Positions 6,397-17,994 of a DNA stretch of 64,000 nucleotides are shown piece by piece (position 1 is the first letter of the stretch; every line of letters begins with the position of its first letter). Below the pieces are notes generated by a model. It was not told where the DNA came from, ran no database searches, and saw nothing but the letters and a program-made list of their open reading frames with translations. Position numbers and translations under genes: made by a program. The DNA is from Salinisphaera orenii subsp. halophila YIM 95161 (lineage in GTDB: Bacteria; Pseudomonadota; Gammaproteobacteria; Nevskiales; Salinisphaeraceae), in NCBI RefSeq assembly GCF_003732545.1, contig NZ_AYKF01000121.1, positions 1 through 64,000 of the forward strand, written 5' to 3'.

Positions 6397-8100
6397 TCAA
6401 TCGCTGCCCTGATCCGTAACCGCCCCCTTGGACGCCGTGCCCACCAAGCGCGCGTACTTGGCCAGCACGCCGCGCGTGGCGTTCGGCGGCTTGGGCTGCC
6501 AGGCCTTGCGGCGCTCGGCGAGCTCTTGGTCGCTGATCTCCAGATGCAGCTTCCGCTCGCGGGCGTCGATGGTGATGCTGTCGCCTTCCTGCACCAGGGC
6601 GATGTTGCCGCCCACGGCCGCTTCCGGCGCGACGTGGCCGACGACCATGCCGTAGGTGCCGCCGGAGAAGCGCCCGTCGGTGATCAGGCCGACCTTCTCG
6701 CCCAGGCCACGGCCGACAATCGCCGAGGTGGGCGAGAGCATTTCGCGCATGCCAGGGCCGCCCTTCGGGCCTTCGTAGCGGATGACCACGACGTCGCCGG
6801 CGACGACCTTTTCGTCGACGATCGCCTGCATGGCCTCCTCTTCGGAGTCGAACACGCGGGCGGGGCCGGTGATGGCCGGGTTCTTGAGGCCGGTGATCTT
6901 GGCGACACCGCCCTCCTCGGCCAGATTGCCCTTGAGGATGGCCAGATGGCCGGTCTCGTAGAGCGGCTGGTCGATCGGGTAGATGACGGTCTGCCCGGCC
7001 GGCGGCGCGTCGGGCACGTCCGCCAGCACTTCGGCCAGCGTCTGGCCGGTGATGGTGCCGCAGTCGCCGTGCAGCAGGCCGGCGTTGAGCAGCATCTTGA
7101 GCACCTGCGGGATGCCGCCGGCGGCGTGCAGTTCGGTGACGACGTGGCGCCCGGAGGGCTTGAGGTCGCAGAACACGGGCACCTTGCCGCGGATGCGCTC
7201 GAAGTCGTCGATGGTGAGGTTCACGTCCGCGGCCTGGGCGATCGCCAGCAGGTGCAGCACGGCGTTGGTGGAACCGCCCACGGCCATGATGAGCGCGATG
7301 GCGTTCTCGAAGGCCTCGAAGGTGAGCAGGTCGCGCGGCTTGATGTCCTGCGCGATGGCGTTGATGAGCGCCTCGGCGGAGGCGGCGGTGTTCTCGGCCT
7401 TTTCCGCGTCCTCGGCGGCCATGGTCGAGGAATACGGCAGGCTCATGCCCATGGCCTCGAAGGCGGAGGACATGGTGTTGGCGGTGAACATGCCACCGCA
7501 GGAGCCCGCGCCCGGGCAGGCGTTGCACTCGACGCGGCGGACCTGTTCGTCGTCGATGGTGCCGGCCACGCGCTGGCCCACCGCCTCGAACACCGAGACG
7601 ACGGTGAGATCCTCGTCGCTGCCCGGCACGCGGCCCGGCTTGATGGTGCCGCCGTAGACGAAGATCGCCGGGACGTTCATGCGGGCGATGCCGATCATCG
7701 CGCCCGGCATGTTCTTGTCGCAGCCGCCGATGGCGATGACGCCGTCCATGGACTCGCCCTGCACCGCGGTCTCGATGGCGTCGGCGATGACCTCGCGCGA
7801 GACCAGCGAGTACTTCATGCCCGGCGTGCCCATGGAGATGCCGTCGGACACGGTCACGGTGCCGAACATCTGAGACTTGGCGCCGCCGGCTTCCAGCGCG
7901 CCCTCCGCGCGTACGGCCAGCTTGTTCAGGCCCATGTTGCAGGGCGTGATGGTCGAGTAGCCGTTGGCGATACCGACGATCGGCTTGTCGAAGTCCGCAT
8001 CGACATAGCCCATGGCGCGCAGCATGGCGCGGTTGGGCGCACGCGCGGTGCCCTGGGTGGCGACGCGACTGCGACGGTTGAGCGGCTTGTCCTCGGCCAT
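6397..8100 (-). CDS. ilvD: Dihydroxy-acid dehydratase
   Basis: IlvD dehydrates 2,3-dihydroxy-3-methylbutanoate and its C6 analogue in valine, isoleucine and leucine synthesis, using an iron-sulfur cluster in the cytosol. The 567-residue protein has the family cysteines in [21 protein letters not shown] and [16 protein letters not shown], and near the C-terminus [14 protein letters not shown]. Length is normal for the shorter IlvD subclass. The start [11 protein letters not shown] at 8100 has an AGGGG site upstream; an in-frame extension to 8193 lacks family similarity. It is transcribed alone towards the cassette block and ends at a strong terminator. Chromosomal integrons of Xanthomonas are known to lie beside ilvD, which makes this location notable. 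Confidence 0.95.
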   Translation of the reverse strand: MAEDKPLNRRSRVATQGTARAPNRAMLRAMGYVDADFDKPIVGIANGYSTITPCNMGLNKLAVRAEGALEAGGAKSQMFGTVTVSDGISMGTPGMKYSLVSREVIADAIETAVQGESMDGVIAIGGCDKNMPGAMIGIARMNVPAIFVYGGTIKPGRVPGSDEDLTVVSVFEAVGQRVAGTIDDEQVRRVECNACPGAGSCGGMFTANTMSSAFEAMGMSLPYSSTMAAEDAEKAENTAASAEALINAIAQDIKPRDLLTFEAFENAIALIMAVGGSTNAVLHLLAIAQAADVNLTIDDFERIRGKVPVFCDLKPSGRHVVTELHAAGGIPQVLKMLLNAGLLHGDCGTITGQTLAEVLADVPDAPPAGQTVIYPIDQPLYETGHLAILKGNLAEEGGVAKITGLKNPAITGPARVFDSEEEAMQAIVDEKVVAGDVVVIRYEGPKGGPGMREMLSPTSAIVGRGLGEKVGLITDGRFSGGTYGMVVGHVAPEAAVGGNIALVQEGDSITIDARERKLHLEISDQELAERRKAWQPKPPNATRGVLAKYARLVGTASKGAVTDQGSD

Positions 8101-8482
8101 GGCACGACCCCTGCGGTTTGGAAGGCCGGCTATTATGCCGATTCGCGTGCATGACGCACAAAAACCGTTGCGCGCGGTTCGATATACGGCCAACGCGCGC
8201 CGCCGGACGGTTGCAGCAGACGTTTTTGATGCGGATGGCGGCCGGGTTCGATGCCCGGCGCGTGTCCCGAGCGCTCGGCCCGTGCCGGCGGACCGCGACC
8301 GCCAGAGTCGACACGCTACGCTCGGGCCGCGCTTCGGCGTGCCGTCAGCAAATTACACCGGGCAAGCGGCGGCCGGTTGGACACGCCCGCAGGCCCACGT
8401 CTTCGGCCGGCGATACGCCACGCTCCCGTCGCCGTTTCGGCCCGGCCGCGACGGCGAGCCCGGCGACCCGCACCGCGCCGAT

Positions 8483-8608
8483 GCGACCTGCGACCTGCGA
8501 CCTGCGACCTGCGACCGGCGACCGGCGACCGGCGACCGGCGACCGGCGACCGGCATCCGGCATCCGGCATCCGGCATCCGGCATCCGGCATCCGGCATCC
8601 GGCATCCG
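8483..8608. repeat. Heptamer tandem repeat, 18 units in three homogeneous blocks
   Basis: Four units of GCGACCT (8483-8510) are followed by six of GCGACCG (8511-8552) and eight of GCATCCG (8553-8608), all in perfect register. Each block differs from its neighbour by one or two fixed substitutions, as if single variants spread by slippage. The rest of 8101-8845 holds no gene that I can support apart from the peroxiredoxin terminator. Confidence 0.95.
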
Positions 8609-8791
8609 ATGATCGGCTAGGCCGAACGTCGTATGACAAGCGGCCTCGGGTGTTTCCGGCACGTCGGGCACCGCGTGGCGGTTCCTTCCACGCGCGCGGC
8701 CGGAGCCGGCCAAGATCCGCCCGGGCTACGCCAGCCGCGATCGGGACCAGCGCCGTGCGACGGGCCCGCCGAATCCGTTTCGCCCGGGCAC

Positions 8792-8821
8792 AAAAAAGGC
8801 GCGACCCGAGCGGGCCGCGCC
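8792..8821 (-). terminator. Rho-independent terminator of the peroxiredoxin gene
   Basis: A GC-rich hairpin with GGCGCG/CGCGCC outer arms and inner CCCG/CGGG pairing is followed on the minus strand by six T residues, 25 bases after the stop codon. Confidence 0.85.
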
Positions 8822-8845
8822 TCATGCGCCGATTGCAGCGGCCGA

Positions 8846-9481
8846 CTATTTGTTCGGCTGCTTGGTCATGCGCAGGTAGGGCTTGAGCTCGTTCCAACCG
8901 GCCGGGAAGAGTTTCTCGGCTTCCTCGTTGGACAGTGCCGGCGAAACGATGACGTCGTCGCCGTCCTCCCAGTTCGCCGGCGTGGTTACCTTGTAGTTGT
9001 CGGTGAGCTGCAGCGAATCGATCACGCGCAGGATCTCGTTGAAGTTGCGCCCGGCGCTCTTCGGGTAGGTGAGCGTCATGCGGATCTTCTTGTTCGGGTC
9101 GATCACGAAGACGCTGCGCACCGTGGAGGTGTCGCCGGCGTTCGGGTGGATCATGTCGTAGAGCTCGGAGACCTTGCGATCGGTGTCGCCGATCAGCGGC
9201 AGGTTCAGGCCGCAGCCCTGTGTTTCCTCGATGTCCCTGGCCCAGGCCTTGTGGTCCTCGACCGAGTCCACCGAGACGACGATCGCCTTGGCGTTGCGCT
9301 TGTCGAACTCGTCCTTGAGCTTGGAGGTCGCGCCGATCTCGGTGGTGCACACCGGCGTGAAGTCCGCCGGGTGGGACATCAGCACGCCCCACTGGTCGCC
9401 CAGCCAGTCGTGAAAGTTGATCGTGCCTTCGGTTGTCTCGGCCGTGAAATCCGGCGCGGTATCGCCCAGTCGCAGACTCAT
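8846..9481 (-). CDS. 1-Cys (Prx6-type) peroxiredoxin
   Basis: A cytosolic thiol peroxidase that reduces hydrogen peroxide and organic peroxides. The peroxidatic Cys45 is in SHPADFTPVCTTE, preceded by the usual N-terminal GDTAPDF. Length (211 residues) and the long C-terminal region with YPKSAGRNFNEILRVIDSLQ and a tail ending near TPANW match the Prx6 subfamily rather than typical AhpC. A second cysteine in TQGCGLNLP is not in the resolving position of 2-Cys enzymes. It is monocistronic, with its own terminator, and lies between ilvD and the divergently placed cutA-dsbD operon. Confidence 0.93.
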   Translation of the reverse strand: MSLRLGDTAPDFTAETTEGTINFHDWLGDQWGVLMSHPADFTPVCTTEIGATSKLKDEFDKRNAKAIVVSVDSVEDHKAWARDIEETQGCGLNLPLIGDTDRKVSELYDMIHPNAGDTSTVRSVFVIDPNKKIRMTLTYPKSAGRNFNEILRVIDSLQLTDNYKVTTPANWEDGDDVIVSPALSNEEAEKLFPAGWNELKPYLRMTKQPNK

Positions 9482-9645
9482 GTTCGTTTCTCCATCCGTG
9501 GTTTCGCGCGACTATAGCAGCCGCGCTTTGCGGTACTAAATAATCATCCGTTCGATGCTTAGATGTGGGGCGTGCCGCGGCGTGAGACAAGCCCCGGGGC
9601 CGGCCTTGTTAAGCTGTGGCGCCACTCGAGCCCAAGCCATCGACG

Positions 9646-9987
9646 ATGCCCATGACCGCGGATTACGACGACGCCCGCATGGTCTACGTGACCTGCCCCG
9701 ACCAGGCCACCGCCCGCACGATCGCGCAGGCGCTGGTCGCCCATCGCGAGGCGGCCTGCGTGAACATCGTGCCGGGGCTGGAATCGGTCTATCGCTGGCA
9801 GGGCTCGGTGGAAACCGATCCGGAAGTGCTGCTGCTGATCAAGACGCGCGCCGCGCGCCTGGCCGAGGTCGAAGCGCGAGTGGGCGCCCTGCATCCGGAT
9901 GAACTTCCGGAGGTCGTGGCAGTCCATCTGAGCGACGGTTCGCAGGGCTATCTGGATTGGCTGACGCAGGAAACGACGCCCAAATGA
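9646..9987 (+). CDS. cutA: Divalent-cation tolerance protein CutA
   Basis: A 113-residue CutA1-type trimeric protein, linked to copper/divalent metal tolerance. Family features are visible: VYVTCPDQATARTIAQALV, REAACVNIVPGLESVYRWQG, EVLLLIKTRAARLAEVEARV and the LPEVVAVHLSDGSQGYLDWL ending. I chose the ATG at 9646 (MPMTADYDD); the frame extends to 9616 without a clear site, and the ATG at 9652 is also possible. The stop overlaps the dsbD start (ATGA), a cutA-dsbD pairing common in gammaproteobacteria. Confidence 0.92.
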   Translation: MPMTADYDDARMVYVTCPDQATARTIAQALVAHREAACVNIVPGLESVYRWQGSVETDPEVLLLIKTRAARLAEVEARVGALHPDELPEVVAVHLSDGSQGYLDWLTQETTPK

Positions 9988-11855
9988 GCGCCGCCCGCCG
10001 GCCGCTGCGCCGCTGTGCCTGGCTGCTGGTCGGCCTGTGGCTGGCCGTGGCCGCCTGCGCGGCGTCGGCGGCCGACGATTTCCTGCCCGTGGACGAGGCC
10101 TTCGCGCCGACGGCCAGCCGCGCGGACGACGGCGCCGTGGCGGTGACCTGGGCCATCGCCGACACCTATTATCTGTACCGCCACGCCTTCGAGTTCACCT
10201 TCGTCGACGCGGAGGGCGCCCGCGCGGGCGAGCCGCGCATTCCCGACGGCGAAACCGAAAGCGACGACTTCTTCGGCGAGGTCGAGACCTATCGCGACCG
10301 CATGCGCATCGAAGTGCCCACGGCCGACGACGAACCGCTGCCGGAGGACGCCCGCATCGAGGTCAGCTATCAGGGCTGCGCCGACGCCGGCCTGTGCTAT
10401 CCGCCGCAGACGCGCACGCTGGCGATTGCCGACGCGCCGGCCGAGCCGCCGACCAACGCATCGGCGGAAGCCTCTCGCGCCGACGCGACCGGCGGAGCGG
10501 CAGCGGACGAATCGAGCGGGGCCGCGGCCCGCGGTGCCGACGACGGCTTCGTCGCGCAGCAGGACGCGCTCGCGCGCCGGCTGGCCGGCCCGGCCGAGGC
10601 CTCGACCCTGGCGCTGTTCCTCGGGCTCGGGCTGTTGCTGGCGTTCACCCCCTGCATCCTGCCGATGATTCCGATCCTGTCCGGCATCGTCGTCGGCAGC
10701 GGCGCCGGGCCGGCGCGGGCCTTCGCCCTGTCGCTGGCCTATGTGCTGGCCATGGCCGCGGCCTACACCGTCTTCGGCGTGGTGGCCGGCTATTTCGGCG
10801 CCAATCTGCAGGCCGCGCTGCAGATGCCGGCGGTGCTGCTGCCGTTCGCGGCGGTGTTCGTGCTGCTGGCCGCGGCCAGCTTCGGCGCCTTCGACCTGCA
10901 GATGCCGGGCGCCTGGCGCCAGCGGCTGGGCGCGATCGGCAGCCGCCGCGGCGGGCTCGTCGGCGCGGCGGGCATGGGGTTCTTCTCCGCTTTGATCGCC
11001 GGGCCCTGCCTGGCGCCGCCGCTGGCCGGCGCCCTGCTCTACATCTCCAGCAGCGGCGACATGTGGCTGGGCGGCGCGGCGCTGTTCATGCTGGGCCTGG
11101 GCATGGGCCTGCCGCTGATCGTGATCGGCACCTTCGGCGCCCGCTTCGTGCCCCGCGCCGGCCCGTGGATGACCCAGGTGCGGGTGTTCTTCGGCGTGCT
11201 GCTGCTGGGCGTGGCGCTGTGGCTGGCCTCGCGCCTGGTCGAGCCGGTCACTGCGCTGGCCGGCTGGGGGCTGCTCGCACTCGGCTACGGCGCCTGGCTG
11301 TCGACGGCGGCCGCGGATTCGCGGGCCGGGCTCGCGCTCAGGCGCGCGGTGGTCTTCCTGCTGTTCGTCTATGCCGGCGCGGCCGCCGTGGGCGTGCTCG
11401 CCGGCCAGGGCCGCGTCGACCGGCCGCTGGCGGGCCTGACGCTGGCTGCGGACGGAACAGCGGACCGGCAGCAGGCGCACGAATCGCCGTTCACCCGCGT
11501 GGATGATCTGGCCGCCCTGCGGGCCGCGCTGGATCGGGCCGCGGAGGCCGGCCGCCCCGCGGTGGTGGACTTCTACGCCGACTGGTGCGTGGAATGCGTG
11601 CGCATGGAGCGCACCACCTTCGCCGATGCGCGCGTGCACGAAGCACTTGCGGACGTTGCCGCCCTGCAGGTCGACGTCACCGACTACGACGCCGGCGACC
11701 GTCGCCTGCTGCGGGCGATGGACGTGTTCGGCCCGCCCACGCTGCTGTTCTTCCGTGCCGACGGCCGCGAGGCCGCCGAGCGGCGCGTGATCGGCGAGAT
11801 CGACGCCGCAGAGTTCGTACGCCATCTGCAGCGCGCCACCGGGAGCGCGCCATGA
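9984..11855 (+). CDS. dsbD: Thiol:disulfide interchange protein DsbD
   Basis: DsbD passes electrons from cytosolic thioredoxin across the inner membrane to periplasmic thiol proteins. The 623-residue protein has all three modules: a signal peptide and periplasmic N-domain with Cys132/Cys138 (GCADAGLC), an eight-helix membrane domain with the cysteines of FTPCILP and AGPCLAP, and a C-terminal thioredoxin domain with Cys535-x-x-Cys538 (DWCVEC). The ATG overlaps the cutA stop, and its stop overlaps the following thioredoxin-like gene, so the three are translationally coupled. The TlpA-like product is a natural electron acceptor. Confidence 0.95.
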   Translation: MSAARRPLRRCAWLLVGLWLAVAACAASAADDFLPVDEAFAPTASRADDGAVAVTWAIADTYYLYRHAFEFTFVDAEGARAGEPRIPDGETESDDFFGEVETYRDRMRIEVPTADDEPLPEDARIEVSYQGCADAGLCYPPQTRTLAIADAPAEPPTNASAEASRADATGGAAADESSGAAARGADDGFVAQQDALARRLAGPAEASTLALFLGLGLLLAFTPCILPMIPILSGIVVGSGAGPARAFALSLAYVLAMAAAYTVFGVVAGYFGANLQAALQMPAVLLPFAAVFVLLAAASFGAFDLQMPGAWRQRLGAIGSRRGGLVGAAGMGFFSALIAGPCLAPPLAGALLYISSSGDMWLGGAALFMLGLGMGLPLIVIGTFGARFVPRAGPWMTQVRVFFGVLLLGVALWLASRLVEPVTALAGWGLLALGYGAWLSTAAADSRAGLALRRAVVFLLFVYAGAAAVGVLAGQGRVDRPLAGLTLAADGTADRQQAHESPFTRVDDLAALRAALDRAAEAGRPAVVDFYADWCVECVRMERTTFADARVHEALADVAALQVDVTDYDAGDRRLLRAMDVFGPPTLLFFRADGREAAERRVIGEIDAAEFVRHLQRATGSAP

Positions 11856-12397
11856 GCCGGGGCGCGCGCATCGTCGCGGGGCTGCTCGTGCTCGCCGCGG
11901 TGCTCGGCGGCGGCGTGCTCGCCTATCGCTGGGCGGCCCCGGCGCAGCCGCCGCGCCCCGACTTCACGCTGCCCGGTCTCGACGGCGAACCGCGGTCGGT
12001 CTCGGAATTCGACGGCGACGTGCTGGTGCTCAATTTCTGGGCGACCTGGTGTGCACCATGCCGGCGCGAGATCCCCATGCTGGTCGAGGCCCAGGACGAC
12101 TACGGCGACGACGGGCTGACCATCGTCGGCATCGCCGTGGACACCCGCGGCGCGGTCGCCGACTTCGCCCGCGAGTACGAAATCGACTATCCCGTGCTGG
12201 TCGACCCGACCGAGGCCGCCCGCGTGCAGGACCGCTACACCGGCGCCGACACGCCCGCCGGGGTGCTGCCCTACACGGTCGTCGTGAACCGTTCGGGCCG
12301 GATCGTCGCCCGGGTCGCCGGCGAGCTGACGCGGGCGCATCTGGACCGGCTGGTGCAGGGCCCGCTCAAAGCGACGCCGCCGGCCGAGACGCGGTAA
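11852..12397 (+). CDS. TlpA/ResA-like membrane-anchored thioredoxin
   Basis: A 181-residue periplasmic thiol-disulfide oxidoreductase. Residues 8-26 form an uncleaved anchor or signal, followed by a thioredoxin fold with [10 protein letters not shown] (Cys67, Cys70) and the cis-proline region [11 protein letters not shown]. The TlpA/ResA class reduces cytochrome c apoproteins or other periplasmic disulfides. The start overlaps the dsbD stop as ATGA, and DsbD is the likely reductant. The specific client cannot be read from the window; no cytochrome maturation gene is nearby. Confidence 0.9.
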   Translation: MSRGARIVAGLLVLAAVLGGGVLAYRWAAPAQPPRPDFTLPGLDGEPRSVSEFDGDVLVLNFWATWCAPCRREIPMLVEAQDDYGDDGLTIVGIAVDTRGAVADFAREYEIDYPVLVDPTEAARVQDRYTGADTPAGVLPYTVVVNRSGRIVARVAGELTRAHLDRLVQGPLKATPPAETR

Positions 12398-12545
12398 CGG
12401 CGCGTATCGCGGCGCCTGCGGTGATCTGATCGTCGGCGATTCCTCCACAATACGGCAGCGAACGGCACCGAAGTGCTGCAGTGCACGGTTGTATCGCGCG
12501 CAACGCTGGTGCAGACTTCGCCGAACGACACTCAAGGACGGCGGC

Positions 12546-13001
12546 GTGGCGCATTTTCTGCTGCTCAACGGACCCAACCTGAACCTGCTCGGCACGCGCG
12601 AGCCCGGGGTCTACGGGCAGGACAGCCTCGCCGTCATCGAATCGCGCCTGGCCGACACGGCCTGCGCCGCCGGCCACACGCTGGCCTGCTTCCAGTCCAA
12701 CAGCGAAGCCGAACTCATCGAGCGCATCCACGCCGCGCGCGATGAGAACGTCGCCTGTGCGCTGTTCAATCCGGCGGCGTTCACGCATACGAGCGTGGCG
12801 CTGCGCGACGCCCTGCTGGCCGCGGAGCTGGCCTTCATCGAGGTTCATCTGTCGAACACCGCGAAGCGCGAGCCGTTTCGCCATCATTCGTACTTCGCCG
12901 ACATCGCCGTCGGCACCATCACCGGTTTCGGCGCACGGGGGTACGCCATGGCGCTGGACGCCGCCATGGCGGGCTTTGCGGAAACCGCGCGGGAGCACTG
13001 A
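12546..13001 (+). CDS. aroQ: 3-dehydroquinate dehydratase, type II
   Basis: AroQ catalyses the third step of the shikimate pathway as a cytosolic dodecamer. The 151-residue protein shows [20 protein letters not shown] with the catalytic tyrosine, [30 protein letters not shown] and the [16 protein letters not shown] loop. I set a GTG start at 12546, with AAGGA 8 bases upstream, because the N-terminus [10 protein letters not shown] then matches the family; the frame runs on upstream to 12489 without homology. It lies 5 bp before accB in the usual aroQ-accB-accC order. Confidence 0.95.
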   Translation: MAHFLLLNGPNLNLLGTREPGVYGQDSLAVIESRLADTACAAGHTLACFQSNSEAELIERIHAARDENVACALFNPAAFTHTSVALRDALLAAELAFIEVHLSNTAKREPFRHHSYFADIAVGTITGFGARGYAMALDAAMAGFAETAREH

Positions 13002-13006
13002 TCATC

Positions 13007-13474
13007 ATGGACATTCGCAAGCTCAAGAAACTCATCGAACTGGTCGAGGACTCGGGCATCGCCGAGCTCGAGATCACCGAAGGCGAGGAGTCGGTGCGCA
13101 TCGGCCGCTATCCGGCGCCGGGCAGCGTGCCGGCGGCCCCGCAGCAGGCGTATGCGGCCGCGCCGCCGCCGGCCGAGGCACCGGCCCAGAACGCCGGCGG
13201 CAGCGCCCCGGCCGCCGAGCCGGCCGACAACACCCCCGAGGGGCATGTGGTGCGCTCGCCCATGGTGGGCACCTTCTATCGCGCGCCGGCGCCGGACGCC
13301 AAGGCGTTCGTCGACATCGGCGACACCGTCGGCCCCAACGACACGCTGTGCATCATCGAGGCCATGAAGATGCTCAACCAGATCGAGGCCGAGGTCTCCG
13401 GCGAGATCGCCGACATCCTGGTCGAGGACGGGCAGCCGGTCGAATTCGACCAGCCCCTGTTCGTGGTCAAGTAG
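13007..13474 (+). CDS. accB: Biotin carboxyl carrier protein of acetyl-CoA carboxylase
   Basis: AccB carries the carboxybiotin between AccC and the carboxyltransferase in fatty acid synthesis. The 155-residue protein begins [17 protein letters not shown], has a proline/alanine-rich linker (about residues 40-80) and ends in the biotinyl domain with the EAMKMLN motif; Lys121 is the biotinylation site. It follows aroQ by 5 bp and is followed by accC within 11 bp, forming the usual operon. Confidence 0.97.
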   Translation: MDIRKLKKLIELVEDSGIAELEITEGEESVRIGRYPAPGSVPAAPQQAYAAAPPPAEAPAQNAGGSAPAAEPADNTPEGHVVRSPMVGTFYRAPAPDAKAFVDIGDTVGPNDTLCIIEAMKMLNQIEAEVSGEIADILVEDGQPVEFDQPLFVVK

Positions 13475-13485
13475 AGGCCACTCCT

Positions 13486-14827
<1,342 letters not shown>

Positions 14828-14841
<14 letters not shown>

Positions 14842-15724
14842 GGCGCCAGCCTGGCTGCAGATCACCGTCACCACACCGCGGGCCGCACTGGCCGAGGCCG
14901 TGTTCGAGGAACACGGCGCCGATGCGGTGACCGTGCTCGACGCCGGCGACGATCTGGTGGCCGAGGAGGCCCCGCACGCGCAGCCGGACTTCGACGCCGC
15001 GCGCGTGGTCGGCCTGTTCACCCACGGCACGCCGGCCGAGCCGATCCTGGCGGTGCTACGCGACGTCCTCGGCGACGACGTCTCGGCGGCCACCGAGACG
15101 CTGGCGAACCAGGACTGGGCCGGCGCCTGGCTGTCGCAGCATCCGCCGCTGCGCTTCGGCGAACGGCTCTGGATCGCCCCGCACAGCGCGCCGGTGGACG
15201 CCGACGAGGACGCCGTGGTGGTCCGCCTGGATCCGGGCCTGGCCTTCGGCACCGGCACCCATGCCACCACCGCCCTGTGTCTGGAGTGGCTGGCCCGGAC
15301 CGATCTGGCCGGCCGGCGGGTGCTGGACTACGGCTGCGGTTCGGGCATTCTCGCCATCGCCGCGGCGCGCCTGGGCGCGGCCTCGGTGACCGCGGTCGAC
15401 ATCGACGACCAGGCGGTGCGCGCCACCCGCGACAACGCCGCGCGCAACGGTGTGGCCGACGCCGTCGCCACGCCGCCGATGGACGCCATCGAGCACGGCC
15501 CCTTCGACATCGTGCTGGCCAATATCCTGGCCCAGCCGCTGATCGATCTCGCGCCCACGCTGCACGCCCTCACCGCGCCCGGCGGCGATCTGCTGCTCTC
15601 GGGCCTGCTGACCCGCCAGCGCGAGGCCGTGTCCGCCGCCTACATCGCCACCGGCTTCACGCTGGCCGGCGACGCGCACCGCGACGACTGGGTCCGCCTC
15701 GACGCCCGCCGCCCGGCGGGCTGA
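14828..15724 (+). CDS. prmA: Ribosomal protein L11 methyltransferase
   Basis: PrmA trimethylates ribosomal protein L11 using S-adenosylmethionine. The 298-residue protein has the N-terminal L11-binding domain ([20 protein letters not shown]) and the C-terminal Rossmann fold with [35 protein letters not shown] and the NPPY-like [10 protein letters not shown]. The GTG start at 14828 lies inside the end of accC, giving a 14-base overlap and probable coupling. The accC-prmA order is common in gammaproteobacteria; dusB, which often follows, is absent. Confidence 0.95.
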
Positions 15725-16039
15725 CCCCGGCGAGCGCGCTCGGGCGCGGCCGGCGCTCGATCCCGCTCGATGTCCCGGACTCGGTGCCGGCAGGGGCGCC
15801 GACCATCGCCGGCCACGTCGTTCCGGGACGGCGCCGCTTGGCCGTGTCCGAGCCGGCTGTCGCGGCGCTCCGACGCGCGTCGGCACCGCGCCCGTCCGAG
15901 TATCGCCGGCAGCCCGCTTCGCGGCCTGTCGCGCGGCGAGGGACGGCGCGGGGCGGCATCGCCGAAAGTCGCCTTTCTATCGCCCGGCTTTGCCGTTATA
16001 GTTTCGAGTCCTTAACCCGCCCGCGCGCCTCGAGAACGG
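15725..16039. other. Intergenic region between prmA and fis
   Basis: No gene is supported in these 315 bp. In enterics dusB lies here; only fis remains. The last 60 bases are less GC-rich and contain TATAGT near 16000, which could be part of a fis promoter, but I cannot identify a convincing -35 box. Confidence 0.4.
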
Positions 16040-16300
16040 ATGACGCAGACCGACCCGGACGCCGATGCCCTGCCGCTCAGCCACTACGTGAGCACGAGCA
16101 TCGATCGCTATTTCGAGTCGCTGAACGGCTCCGCGCCGCCCTGCGATCTCTATCACATGGTGCTCGAGCAGGTGGAGAAGCCGCTGCTCGAGCGCGTGCT
16201 CGAGTACAGCCGCGGCAATCAGTCGCGCGCCGCCGAGATGCTCGGCATCAACCGCGGCACGCTGCGCAAGAAACTGCGCGCCTACGACATCGCCCAGTAG
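16040..16300 (+). CDS. fis: Nucleoid-associated regulator Fis
   Basis: Fis is a small homodimeric DNA-bending protein that activates rRNA promoters and aids recombination. The 86-residue product has the family C-terminal helix-turn-helix NQSRAAEMLGINRGTLRKKL and the preceding VLEQVEKPLLERVLEYSRGN helices. The N-terminal beta-hairpin region is divergent and slightly shorter than in E. coli (98 residues). It stands between prmA and purH and is followed by a terminator, so it forms its own unit. Confidence 0.95.
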   Translation: MTQTDPDADALPLSHYVSTSIDRYFESLNGSAPPCDLYHMVLEQVEKPLLERVLEYSRGNQSRAAEMLGINRGTLRKKLRAYDIAQ

Positions 16301-16320
16301 CCGGGCGCCCCGAAGCCATC

Positions 16321-16346
16321 CGCCCGCCTCGCGGGCTTTTTCTTTT
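16321..16346 (+). terminator. Rho-independent terminator after fis
   Basis: A GCCCGC/GCGGGC hairpin with a short CTC loop is followed by TTTTTCTTTTT, about 20 bases after the fis stop and just before purH. Confidence 0.85.
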
Positions 16347-16366
16347 TCGAGAGGACTTCCACCGAC

Positions 16367-17947
16367 GTGAGCGAGCCGACCCCGATCCGCCGTGCCCTGA
16401 TCAGCGTCTCCGACAAGACCGGCGTGGCCGATTTCGCCCGCCGCCTGGCCGAGGACCACGGCGTCGAGATCCTGTCCACCGGGGGCACGGCGCGCACCCT
16501 GCGTGAGGCCGGCGTCTCCGTGACCGACGTGGCCGAGCACACCGGCGCGCCCGAGATCATGGACGGCCGCGTGAAGACGCTGCACCCCAAGATCCACGGC
16601 GGCATTCTCGGCCGGCGCGGGACCGACGACGCGGTGATGGCCGAACACGCGATCGCGCCCATCGACCTGGTGGTGGTCAACCTCTATCCGTTCGAGCAGA
16701 CCGTCGCCCGGCCGGACTGCAGCCGCGACGAGGCCATCGAGACGATCGACATCGGCGGCCCGGCCATGCTGCGGGCCGCGGCCAAGAACCACGCCCACGT
16801 CACGCTGGTGGTCGACGCCGCGGACTATGACGCCGTCCTGACCGACCTGGCCGCCAGCGGCGGCACCACCGACGCCACCCGCGCCCGGCTGGCGGCCAAG
16901 GGCTTCAACCACACCGCCGCCTACGACCACGCGATCGCCAGCTACCTGAACGGCAGCGACGCCCCGGCCGCGACCGACGACGCGCTGCCGGATCGCTTCG
17001 CACCGGCCTGGCACAAGCGGCAGTCGCTGCGCTACGGCGAGAACCCGCACCAGCGGGCCGCGCTCTACGCCGGCGACACGCCGGTCGCCGGCAGCCTCGT
17101 CGACGCCCGCGTCTGCCAGGGCAAGGCGCTGTCCTACAATAACCTCGCCGACGCCGACGCCGCGCTGGCGGCCGTGCGTGCCTTCGACCAGGCCCCGGCC
17201 TGCGTGATCGTCAAGCACGCCAACCCCTGCGGCGTCGCCGTGGCTCCGGATCTGACCACCGCCTACGAGCGCGCCTTCGCCACCGACCCGGTCTCGGCCT
17301 TCGGCGGCATCCTCGCCTTCAACGAGACGCTGGACGCAGCCACCGCGGAGCGCATCGTCGCCAACCAGTTCGCGGAGGTCATCCTCGCCCCGCACATCGC
17401 CGACGCGGCCCTGGCGGTGTTCGCGAAGAAGAAGAACCTGCGCGTGCTCGCCACCGGCGACTTCAAGCCCGCGGCCACGCCCGGCTATGCGCTCAAGCCG
17501 ATCGCGGGCGGGCTGCTGGTCCAGGACGCCGACAGCCTGCTGTTCGAGCGCGACAAGCTGCAGGTCGTCACCGAGACCCAGCCCGACGGCACCCAGCTGC
17601 AGGATCTGCTGTTCGCCTGGCGGGTGGCCAAGTACGTCAAGTCCAACGCCATCGTCTACGCCCGCGACGGCCGCACCATCGGCGTCGGCGCAGGCCAGAT
17701 GAGCCGCGTGGATTCGGCCCGGCTGGCCGGCCAGAAGGCCGCCGACGCCGGCCTAGAAGTCGCAGGCTCGGTGATGGCCTCGGACGCGTTCTTCCCCTTC
17801 CGCGACGGGCTCGACTCCGCCGCGAAGGTGGGCATCCGGGCGGTGATCCAGCCCGGCGGTTCCATCCGCGACGACGAGGTCATCGCCGCCGCCGACGAGG
17901 CCGGCATCGCCATGGTCTTCACGGGTATCCGCCACTTCCTGCACTAG
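16367..17947 (+). CDS. purH: Bifunctional AICAR formyltransferase/IMP cyclohydrolase
   Basis: PurH carries out the last two steps of IMP synthesis, using 10-formyl-THF. The 526-residue protein has the MGS-like cyclohydrolase domain ([39 protein letters not shown]) and the AICARFT domain ([51 protein letters not shown]). The GTG start at 16367 follows GAGAGGA. It is normal in length. purD, which often follows, is absent; a strong hairpin lies 24 bases after the stop. Confidence 0.97.
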   Translation: MSEPTPIRRALISVSDKTGVADFARRLAEDHGVEILSTGGTARTLREAGVSVTDVAEHTGAPEIMDGRVKTLHPKIHGGILGRRGTDDAVMAEHAIAPIDLVVVNLYPFEQTVARPDCSRDEAIETIDIGGPAMLRAAAKNHAHVTLVVDAADYDAVLTDLAASGGTTDATRARLAAKGFNHTAAYDHAIASYLNGSDAPAATDDALPDRFAPAWHKRQSLRYGENPHQRAALYAGDTPVAGSLVDARVCQGKALSYNNLADADAALAAVRAFDQAPACVIVKHANPCGVAVAPDLTTAYERAFATDPVSAFGGILAFNETLDAATAERIVANQFAEVILAPHIADAALAVFAKKKNLRVLATGDFKPAATPGYALKPIAGGLLVQDADSLLFERDKLQVVTETQPDGTQLQDLLFAWRVAKYVKSNAIVYARDGRTIGVGAGQMSRVDSARLAGQKAADAGLEVAGSVMASDAFFPFRDGLDSAAKVGIRAVIQPGGSIRDDEVIAAADEAGIAMVFTGIRHFLH

Positions 17948-17971
17948 GGCCACGCCGAAACGCCCGCCACG

Positions 17972-17994
17972 GGGGCGCCGGCCGACGGCGCCCC
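17972..17994 (+). terminator. Strong GC hairpin after purH, possible terminator
   Basis: GGGGCGCCG and CGGCGCCCC form a perfect 9-bp stem with a 5-base loop. There is only TTC, not a T-run, after it, so it may terminate weakly or act as a 3' mRNA stabiliser. The rest of 17948-18327 holds no gene that I can support. Confidence 0.5.

Noticed and set aside
6526-8154. Plus-strand 542-codon open frame opposite ilvD
   Set aside because: Low-complexity antisense shadow of ilvD with no recognisable motif.
8483-8608. Tandem repeats considered as a CRISPR array
   Set aside because: Units are 7 bp, contiguous, with no spacers and no cas genes nearby.
9948-11825. Minus-strand 625-codon open frame opposite dsbD
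   Set aside because: Q/R/H/G-rich shadow; dsbD on the other strand has a full set of family motifs.
15977-17395. Minus-strand open frame opposite fis and purH
   Set aside because: Antisense shadow of purH in composition and extent.
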